From Pseudomonadota bacterium (GTDB taxonomy: Bacteria > Pseudomonadota > Gammaproteobacteria > Halothiobacillales > Halothiobacillaceae): a DNA stretch of 18,357 bases. The notes under the pieces were generated by a model. The model saw only the letters and a program-made list of their open reading frames with translations. It was not told the DNA's origin and searched no databases. Positions 1 through 10,081 of the stretch are shown here, one piece after another. The translations under genes and the position numbers were made by a program. The stretch's first letter is position 1. The number at the start of each line of letters is the position of its first letter. The DNA is taken from assembly GCA_021795795.1 (NCBI GenBank), contig JAJYPA010000114.1, positions 1 through 18,357 on the forward strand, in the 5' to 3' direction.

Positions 1-168
1 AGCGAACTGCAGATGCTGGGTGGCCGTGGCGGTCCCGGCGGAGGCGAAGGGCCACCCGCGGACCTGTCCTACGACTCGCCCGCATCCGGCCCGAGTGGCC
101 GATCGACCCCGTCGTCGGCGTCGGCCCCGGGCGGCGGGGAGGACTTCGACGACGACATCCCATTTTGA
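1..168 (+). CDS. ssb: Single-stranded DNA-binding protein, C-terminal end (5' partial)
   Basis: Frame 1 is open from the first base to TGA at 166-168 and gives the last 56 codons of a protein whose start lies to the left of the window. The visible part is the disordered Gly/Pro/Ser-rich linker followed by the acidic tip EDFDDDIPF. In bacterial SSB this tip is the docking site for partners such as helicases, RecO, exonuclease I and the primosome. The OB-fold that binds ssDNA is not in view. GC is about 73% in a hand count of 61-120, far above the recombinase genes that follow, so this is probably host chromosome and the anchor gene of the island. The identification rests on the DDDIPF terminus plus the linker composition. 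Confidence 0.93.
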   Translation, partial: SELQMLGGRGGPGGGEGPPADLSYDSPASGPSGRSTPSSASAPGGGEDFDDDIPF

Positions 169-206
169 TGTTGACCTTAGACTAGATTTGTCAATATTAA
201 AGTTCC

Positions 207-234
207 AAGGCCCTGTTTCTACAGGGCCTTTTTT
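207..234 (+). terminator. Intrinsic terminator of ssb
   Basis: A perfect 10-bp stem pairs 207-216 with 221-230 around a TTCT loop. The stem core is GGCCCTG/CAGGGCC. A run of six T residues (229-234) overlaps the end of the stem. It lies 38 bp after the ssb stop and is a textbook Rho-independent terminator. It should separate ssb transcription from the recombinase operon and marks a natural left limit for the island. Confidence 0.93.
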
Positions 235-267
235 ATTGCCGGTCTCGGTTTAGAGTGTAAAAATGTA

Positions 268-296
268 TTGACTCGTTTGGTATAAAAGCGTACCTT
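268..296 (+). promoter_or_regulatory. Candidate promoter of the recombinase operon
   Basis: TTGACT at 268-273 is a good -35 box (5 of 6 matches). A 17-nt spacer leads to TACCTT at 291-296, a weak -10 (T, A and the final T match). A better-looking TATAAA at 281-286 lacks a well-placed -35. The region also holds TTGAC (268-272) facing GTCAA (297-301), an inverted pair that could be an operator or part of a recombinase site. It is the only stretch between the ssb terminator and the first recombinase gene, so a promoter is expected here. The exact boxes are uncertain. Confidence 0.35.
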
Positions 297-326
297 GTCA
301 AAAGTGTATAGTTTCGCGGAGTTCGC

Positions 327-1583
327 GTGGCTAAAGTGTACGGGGTAAGTCGTTTCGTCATGGACAGTGGAGAGCGCTACTGTTTGGTGGTGGATCGCTC
401 AACGTGCCTTCCTCTTTACTACCCCAACCTCTACCTTACGACCCAGCTTCGCAATAAGAGTGATGCTTTCGCAACGATAGAGGCTGAAGCAAGCCATTTG
501 GTGGTGTTCCTCCGCTTTCTTGATCAGCGACGAATCGATCTTGAGGCGCGCCTTATAAAGAGGCAATTCCTCAGAGACTTTGAGATCGATGCCTTACGCG
601 ACTTTGCTCAACGGAAACTGCGTAAGTTTTCTGCTGATGTCTCTCACGGCTCCGCGTCTCATCTTGATGAACCGAAGGAACTAACCGAAATCGTTAGTAA
701 CGGCACGCAGTATGTTCGCCTGACAGCGATAGCCAATTACCTAGGTTGGTTTGCAAGGCACCTCCTCGATAAGGCGGAGCAGGGCATCGTGGAACAAATC
801 GGTATGATGTGTGGGCAGATCAAGGCGCGCCGCCCAGGGAAAAGGGGAAGGAATGACGATAGGCGCGATAAATCATTGAGTGACGAGCAATTGGATGCGT
901 TATTCGAGGTGATCCGGCCGGGTTCTGACCTCAATCCGTTTACCGCGTCAGTCCAGAAACGGAATCGGTTGATGATTCTTTTGTTGTTCCACCTCGGGAT
1001 CCGCCGTGGGGAATTGTTAAACATCCGTATTCGAGATATCGATTTCAGTAGGAACCAACTCAAGATCGTAAGAAGAGCCGACGAAAAGGACGACACTAGA
1101 ACCAACCAACCGAATGCGAAAACGCTGGGACGCCTGTTGCCTTTGGGCGATACCCTCGCCAAAGAGCTGCATGACTACATCACTCAGGATCGTCGCAAGA
1201 TTCGCAATGCCAATCGAAATGATTTCTTGATTGTTACTCACAAGGAAGCGCCGACCCAGGGGCAGGCAATTTCCAAGGCTGGCTACCATAAGGTTGTCGC
1301 TGTTGTGCGGGCCGTATCTCCCCAGATCTATGCGATGTCGGGCCATATGCTGCGCCATACATGGAACCGGCGGTTTTCGGAGAGGATGGACAGCATGGAT
1401 TCACCTCTCTCGGAAGCCCGCCAAGAGCAGCTCCGCTCATTCCTGATGGGATGGAAAGAGGGTTCTGGTACGGCCGCGATCTATAACCGCCGGTTTGTGG
1501 AGAAAAAAGGACAGGAGGCCTCCCTGAAAATGCAGAAGAGCAGCGGGACTCGCGTTCCCAGGAATTTCGTCAATGGTGGTTAA
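327..1583 (+). CDS. Tyrosine recombinase, first of three (TnpA-like)
   Basis: This 418-residue site-specific recombinase cuts and rejoins DNA through a 3'-phosphotyrosine intermediate and probably acts with the next two proteins to insert or excise the island. Residues 1 to about 190 would be the DNA-binding part, and the catalytic domain covers about 195-400. Visible active-site residues are Arg226 in GIRRGEL, His340 and Arg343 in HMLRHTW, Trp376 in the LMGW segment (the usual LGH position) and the nucleophile Tyr386 in AAIYNRRF. The set is complete, so it should be catalytically competent. The start is GTG at 327 with GGAG at 318-321, 5 nt upstream. The stop overlaps the next gene by 11 bp. 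The exact element family cannot be settled by eye. Confidence 0.9.
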   Translation: MAKVYGVSRFVMDSGERYCLVVDRSTCLPLYYPNLYLTTQLRNKSDAFATIEAEASHLVVFLRFLDQRRIDLEARLIKRQFLRDFEIDALRDFAQRKLRKFSADVSHGSASHLDEPKELTEIVSNGTQYVRLTAIANYLGWFARHLLDKAEQGIVEQIGMMCGQIKARRPGKRGRNDDRRDKSLSDEQLDALFEVIRPGSDLNPFTASVQKRNRLMILLLFHLGIRRGELLNIRIRDIDFSRNQLKIVRRADEKDDTRTNQPNAKTLGRLLPLGDTLAKELHDYITQDRRKIRNANRNDFLIVTHKEAPTQGQAISKAGYHKVVAVVRAVSPQIYAMSGHMLRHTWNRRFSERMDSMDSPLSEARQEQLRSFLMGWKEGSGTAAIYNRRFVEKKGQEASLKMQKSSGTRVPRNFVNGG

Positions 1584-3135
1584 ATCGACTGCCCTTCCTG
1601 CCGTTACTTCAACGCGAATCCAGGCGAAAGCGGTAGGCTATTCATTTGCGTTGCTTGATGATAAGTGGGTGCTCGATAAAAACAATACGGTTATTGTTGG
1701 GCAAGTCGCCGCTCTCCTGTCGGAACCGACTAGAACTGGTTTCTGTCATGCGCTCGCGTTCTATGCTCGTGAACTATCGGCGGCTCACTCCAGAAATGTC
1801 GCGATGTATTTGCAGCACTTGCTGGTCTCAACCGGAGCAGACGAGATCAACGACACTGTTTTGATTAATTATCGATCGAAATTGACCCCTGCGACGGAAC
1901 ACTATCTCGGGACCATTCGAGGTTTTCTAAGGCGCTGGCATCAGCTTGGTTATCCCGGCGTTAGCAAGGACGTGATTCGACTCCTCGATGGATGGACACT
2001 AAAAGGAAATCGCAAAGGCGACGCGGTAAAGCGCAAAGATCCCGAAGAGGGACCGCTGACGGACAATGAGTTGCAAGCCTTCAATGAAGGGGTGGTGCGG
2101 GCCTACGAGCGCAACCTTGTATCGCTCTCGGAACTGGCGATGTGCTTGGTCACGAGCAACACCGGGCGTCGTCCCGTTCAGATCTCTCACCTTCGGGCCG
2201 TAGACGTTCTGTGCGGGAAAAACGCCAAGGGTGAGCCCTTCTATCTCTTAAACATCCCTCGTGGGAAGCAGGGAAACGGGTTCCGCGCCAGCTTCAAACC
2301 GTTCGCCATGACAGAGGAGTTGTGGGCTATTTTGTCCGCCCAAGCGAAGCGTTCAATTAGGCAAGTTGAGACCCATTGTGGATTCGAGTTGGAGGCGATC
2401 GACCGCCAGCAGGTTCCTTTATTCCCCGATCTAGACGTATTGGCGTCAGTGGCATCTCTTCATGAGTATCGCCAACTACTCAAAACGGACAAGCTCCACA
2501 TTGCCGCCGCTGAAGTTACCGATATCCTGCAATTCGTCGTCGATGCCGCGGATATTTATTCTGAGCGAACCGGTGAGGCGCTGCGCGTAAATGCGCGGCG
2601 CTTCCGCTACACGACCGGCACACGGGCCGCCCGCGAGGGGTTCGGTGAACTCGTTATCGCTGAACTCCTGGACCATTCGGACACCCAGAACGCGGGGGTT
2701 TACATCAAAAATATCCCCGAGCACGTTAAGCGCCTGGATGAAGCGGTCGGTTTCCAGCTTGCCCCATACGCGCAAGCATTCGCGGGTGTTTTGGTTGATT
2801 GCGAGAAGGATGCTAAGCGTGGCGACGATCCAACCAGTCGTATCCGTACCGAGGAAGGCCAGGGGATCGGCACCTGTGGAGAGTTCGGTTTCTGTAATGC
2901 CAACGTCCCTATCCCATGTTATACCTGCATGCATTTTCAACCCTGGCTGGAGGGGCCCCACGCAGAGGTCTATCGCTACCTGCTCTCTGAGCGAGACAGA
3001 TTGATAGATGTTACGGGGGACCTTCAGGTAGCTGCTGTGCTAGATCGTAGCATCCTGGCCGTTGCGGAGGTTATTCAGCGGTGTGAAGAGCGCCGCCAAG
3101 AGTTGACCCAACGGGGAGGCGCTTGTGGCGGCTGA
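1573..3135 (+). CDS. Tyrosine recombinase, second of three, with Cys-rich tail and variant active site
   Basis: A 520-residue recombinase of the multi-recombinase module, probably acting in one complex with its neighbours. Catalytic-domain landmarks are Arg199 in NTGRRP, Arg345 in RRFRYTTG, His368 in LLDHSD and the nucleophile Tyr377 in GVYIKN. The HxxR position reads R342-x-x-R345, so the usual histidine is replaced by arginine. A Cys cluster at C435, C441, C449 and C452 (ending PCYTC) looks like a metal-binding knuckle behind the catalytic domain, a feature also seen in large Tn554-type recombinases. The ATG at 1573 lies inside the end of the first recombinase gene (11-bp overlap), implying translational coupling. 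The third gene again overlaps its end by 11 bp. The protein could be catalytic or chiefly structural. Confidence 0.88.
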   Translation: MVVKSTALPAVTSTRIQAKAVGYSFALLDDKWVLDKNNTVIVGQVAALLSEPTRTGFCHALAFYARELSAAHSRNVAMYLQHLLVSTGADEINDTVLINYRSKLTPATEHYLGTIRGFLRRWHQLGYPGVSKDVIRLLDGWTLKGNRKGDAVKRKDPEEGPLTDNELQAFNEGVVRAYERNLVSLSELAMCLVTSNTGRRPVQISHLRAVDVLCGKNAKGEPFYLLNIPRGKQGNGFRASFKPFAMTEELWAILSAQAKRSIRQVETHCGFELEAIDRQQVPLFPDLDVLASVASLHEYRQLLKTDKLHIAAAEVTDILQFVVDAADIYSERTGEALRVNARRFRYTTGTRAAREGFGELVIAELLDHSDTQNAGVYIKNIPEHVKRLDEAVGFQLAPYAQAFAGVLVDCEKDAKRGDDPTSRIRTEEGQGIGTCGEFGFCNANVPIPCYTCMHFQPWLEGPHAEVYRYLLSERDRLIDVTGDLQVAAVLDRSILAVAEVIQRCEERRQELTQRGGACGG

Positions 3136-5152
3136 GATATTTCAGTTTAAGCCGAAAGAGGCGTTGTCGGCAGCAGAGAACCTGAAGGCCTTTATTGCAA
3201 AGTGTCGCGACGACCTGACGGTGTTCGGCGCCGATCTCGATTGGGGGGCGATGATTTGGCCGAAGGTCACTGTCTTTGCCAAACTGGGCGTGACGACCCG
3301 CAAGCCCAGCTCAGAGCAGGAAATGGACCTAGTATTCACTGATTTTGCAAAGGCCTACTTTCGATATCAGCAAGGTCACAAGCCAACCGGAACAAAGAAC
3401 GAATCCCAGGCATTGCGAGCCATCGAGGCGGCGCTTCTCCAGGTCACGGGAGCCGCTGACATCGGGAATCTTTCGATAGCGGTGCTCGACGAGGCCGCCG
3501 TTCTGGCCAGACAACACTACTCACCAGGGGCGGCTTACCACTGCGGGCGGGAGATTGAGCGTCTTGCCGTCTTCGTCACCGAGCATAAGCTCGTAGCCGC
3601 GGGCGTTCATAGCTGGCGATCCCCAATCAGGCGTGTGGCCGACAAGAATAAAACGGGAAAAGAGGGTAAGGCCGAGAGAGAGAAAAAGCTCCCGAACGAA
3701 ATCGCACTGAACGCGCTTGCCGAGATCTTCGCCAACAACCCCTCCAGTGGGCGTGACATCTTTACCACATCTGTGTTCGCGATGTTGATGTCGGCCCCCT
3801 CACGCATTTCTGAGGTGCTGGCGCTGCCCGTGGATTGTGAAGTCACCGAACGAGATCGCGAAGGGATCAAGCGTTACGGATGGCGTTTTTTCGCCGGTAA
3901 AGGGTTTGAGGGCGACATAAAGTGGATACCTACCACCATGTTCCCGGTCGCAAAGGAGGCTGTACGACGACTGACTAATCTTTCGGACAATGCGAGACGG
4001 CTTGCCAAGTGGATTGAGGAGAATCCCTCGAGATTCTATCGGCACCACGAGTGCCCCAAAGTCGCTGATGATGCCCCACTGACGATGGAACAAGCCTGCA
4101 AAGCGCTTGGCCTTGCCCATGGCAATAAGCGCGCGTGCTATAGCTTGCTCAATGCCCGGAACTTGGCTCCAGAGGACGGCGCACACACCCTGAACAGCTT
4201 GTGGCAACATGCCTTGAGCCGCCTTCCGGAAAACTTCCCGTGGTTTGATGAGGAGAAGGGCATCAAATATAGCAACGCGCTACTTGCGCTCAACAAGAAC
4301 CAGTTCCATGGGAACCGAGGGTGCCTACCGGTTGAGTTGCATAAGCCAACCGCCAACTTCTTTAACAATGACCTCTCTCCACGCACGTCATTGGATAGCG
4401 ATAGCCACCGCAGCATATTCGATCGCCACGGTTACCGGTCCGAGACAGGCAGTCGTCTCAAATTAACTTCTCATCAGGCCCGGCACCTGCTGAATACCAT
4501 CGCCCAGCGGGGCGGCTTGTCTAATCTCGAAATCGCTAAGTGGTCTGGACGCGCGGACGCTAAGCAGAATCGCATATACAACCATATGAGCGAGTACGAG
4601 TTGGTCGGCATGGCTGAAAGCGTGGACCCCTCAAAGGCGCTTTTCGGGCCCGCCGGAAAGGTCGCTGAGCATCTCCCCGTATCCACGCAGGAATTCAATA
4701 CTCTGGAGCATGGGGCAGCGCACGTTACCGAATTCGGGTATTGCGTCCATGACTACACGATGAGTCCCTGTGAGAAGTACCGAGACTGCCTGAACTGCAC
4801 AGAACAGGTCTGCGTGAAGGGCAATGAGGACAACCTCGCACATATAAAGGCCCGCCTGCAAAGAACAGAACGCCTCTACAGTCTTTCTAAGGAGGCGGTC
4901 GAGCGTGGCGACATGGGGGCCGATCGTTGGTATCAGTACCACGAAAAGACAGTGATTAGGCTAAGAGAGTTGGCGTCTCTTTTGGAGAGTCCTGACATAG
5001 AGGACGGTGCGCAAATCAAGCTTCGAGGAAACGACTTCAGTCAACTCCGCCGCGTTGCAAAAAGGAAGTCGCTCGAGACCTTTGACAGCAAGAGCGAAGG
5101 GATGGCAGCCCTTGAGGACCTGAGCAGAATGCTAGGTGGCGAGAATGGCTAA
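3125..5152 (+). CDS. Large tyrosine recombinase, third of three (TnpB-like), with Cys-rich C-terminus
   Basis: A 675-residue recombinase, similar in size to TnpB of Tn554 (about 630 aa). Residues 1 to about 190 would be the DNA-binding part. The catalytic residues seen are Arg227 in SRISEVL, His450 and Arg453 in HQARHLLN, Trp473 in KWSGR and the nucleophile Tyr485 in RIYNH, a full set. Between Arg227 and His450 the domain is longer than usual, about 220 residues. Behind it lies a Cys cluster, C540, C549, C555, C558 and C563, around YRDCLNC, which is probably zinc-binding. It starts with GTG at 3125 behind GGGGAG (3113-3118) and overlaps the second recombinase by 11 bp. The small coiled-coil gene overlaps its end. 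It probably co-operates with the other two recombinases in integration. Confidence 0.9.
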   Translation: MAAEIFQFKPKEALSAAENLKAFIAKCRDDLTVFGADLDWGAMIWPKVTVFAKLGVTTRKPSSEQEMDLVFTDFAKAYFRYQQGHKPTGTKNESQALRAIEAALLQVTGAADIGNLSIAVLDEAAVLARQHYSPGAAYHCGREIERLAVFVTEHKLVAAGVHSWRSPIRRVADKNKTGKEGKAEREKKLPNEIALNALAEIFANNPSSGRDIFTTSVFAMLMSAPSRISEVLALPVDCEVTERDREGIKRYGWRFFAGKGFEGDIKWIPTTMFPVAKEAVRRLTNLSDNARRLAKWIEENPSRFYRHHECPKVADDAPLTMEQACKALGLAHGNKRACYSLLNARNLAPEDGAHTLNSLWQHALSRLPENFPWFDEEKGIKYSNALLALNKNQFHGNRGCLPVELHKPTANFFNNDLSPRTSLDSDSHRSIFDRHGYRSETGSRLKLTSHQARHLLNTIAQRGGLSNLEIAKWSGRADAKQNRIYNHMSEYELVGMAESVDPSKALFGPAGKVAEHLPVSTQEFNTLEHGAAHVTEFGYCVHDYTMSPCEKYRDCLNCTEQVCVKGNEDNLAHIKARLQRTERLYSLSKEAVERGDMGADRWYQYHEKTVIRLRELASLLESPDIEDGAQIKLRGNDFSQLRRVAKRKSLETFDSKSEGMAALEDLSRMLGGENG

Positions 5153-5564
5153 ACATCTAAATCAACGCGACATGGAGGCAATCGTTAGTCTTATTCATGG
5201 CTGGAGCGATACGAAGCTGACTTGGGACGCCATTTGTGAGGCCGCGGAACCGCTGGTGGGGAAGAGGCCTACGAGGCAATCCTTGAATGCCCACAAGTCT
5301 ATCGTGACCGCCTATAGCGTCGTAAAGAAGGGATTACGAGAGGTTGGCCCTAAGAACCCGCGCCCTGGTAGTATCAAGACGGCGGCCGCACGCATAGCGA
5401 AGCTAGAACGAGAGCTTGAACAAGCGAAAGAGGAAAACCGGTTGCTTAAGCAGCAGTTTGTGATTTGGCAGTATAATGTGTACAAGCACGGCCTGAACGA
5501 ATATCAACTTAACGAGCCTTTGCCCAAGATTGACCGTGAACGATCTGATGGCGCAATGAAATAA
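5145..5564 (+). CDS. Small helix/coiled-coil accessory protein of the recombinase module (TnpC/GmtX-like position)
   Basis: 139 residues from ATG 5145, which overlaps the third recombinase stop by 8 bp and has GGTGG at 5135-5139. A GTG at 5136 would give 142 residues but has a poorer upstream sequence. The first half is helical and basic and may be a small helix-turn-helix. A clear coiled coil follows, with the heptad pattern IAKLERELEQAKEENRLLKQ. No enzyme motif is seen. In Tn554 the third small gene, tnpC, influences the frequency and orientation of insertion, and other multi-recombinase islands also carry a small fourth or third protein in this place. By position this protein is probably the DNA-binding or bridging accessory of the recombinases. 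The family assignment is inference. Confidence 0.75.
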   Translation: MAKHLNQRDMEAIVSLIHGWSDTKLTWDAICEAAEPLVGKRPTRQSLNAHKSIVTAYSVVKKGLREVGPKNPRPGSIKTAAARIAKLERELEQAKEENRLLKQQFVIWQYNVYKHGLNEYQLNEPLPKIDRERSDGAMK

Positions 5565-5587
5565 ACAATTGCCAATATCTGAATGTA

Positions 5588-5655
5588 AGCAACGAGACGG
5601 TCTGTAAGTGGAGGGAGCAACGGGCCATGCCAGACCGACCGTGTCGGCCGTTGCT
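5588..5655. repeat. Nested imperfect inverted repeat between integration module and BREX operon
   Basis: AGCAACG occurs at 5588-5594 and 5616-5622 and its complement CGTTGCT at 5649-5655. GGTCTG at 5599-5604 is complemented by CAGACC at 5631-5636. The arms AGCAACGGGCC (5616-5626) and GGCCGTTGCT (5646-5655) pair with one bulged base. CTGAATGT is repeated directly at 5579-5586 and 5654-5661. There is no T-tract after the stem, so it is not a normal terminator. It could be a recombinase or regulator binding site, or an RNA structure in the BREX leader. Confidence 0.55.
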
Positions 5656-5748
5656 GAATGTTTAAACAAGACAAAGTGGACGAGTGGGTCCGCTCCGGCG
5701 TGCATCTGATAAGTCGATAAGCCGGATACTGAGCAGCAAGGAGCGACC

Positions 5749-9992
<4,244 letters not shown>

Positions 9993-9994
9993 GA

Positions 9995-10081
9995 GTGACT
10001 AAGCAAGTGCCCAACTTCGCCGAGCTTAGCCACCCACAAAGTGATCAAGCTGAGAACCCAGACGGAAGCCAAGGATTATGA
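9995..10081 (+). CDS. Possible 28-codon coupled leader ORF between brxC and the methyltransferase gene
   Basis: GTG at 9995 starts 2 nt after the brxC stop and an open frame runs 28 codons to TGA 10079-10081. That stop overlaps the ATG of the methyltransferase at 10078 in an ATGA arrangement. The peptide (VTKQVPNFAELS...) has no recognisable motif. The ribosome site is weak (AATAAGAG). It may be chance, or a small ORF that couples translation across the only real gap in the BREX operon (85 bp). Confidence 0.2.
   Translation: MTKQVPNFAELSHPQSDQAENPDGSQGL

Larger units (their letters stand above)
250..5564 (+). mobile_element. Recombinase-trio integration module, left end of a genomic island
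   Basis: Three tyrosine recombinase genes and a small coiled-coil gene are packed head to tail with 8-11 bp overlaps, immediately downstream of a chromosomal ssb terminator. Elements with two or three adjacent tyrosine recombinases and a small accessory protein are known, including the Tn554 TnpA/B/C family, 'recombinase in trio' elements and gamma-mobile-trio islands, and they are often fixed at one chromosomal site. GC falls from about 73% in ssb (61-120) to about 50% in 421-480. No clear terminal repeat was found at the left edge, and the right end with its repeat partner is outside the window. The boundaries given are therefore those of the gene module, not of a proven element. Confidence 0.75.

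Noticed and set aside
20..253. Forward open frame of 77 codons at the left edge
   Set aside because: It overlaps the ssb tail in another frame and runs through the terminator. The DDDIPF ending in frame 1 is decisive.
5588..5655. Terminator of the recombinase operon
   Set aside because: The stem has bulges and mismatches and no T-tract follows, unlike the clear terminator at 207-234.
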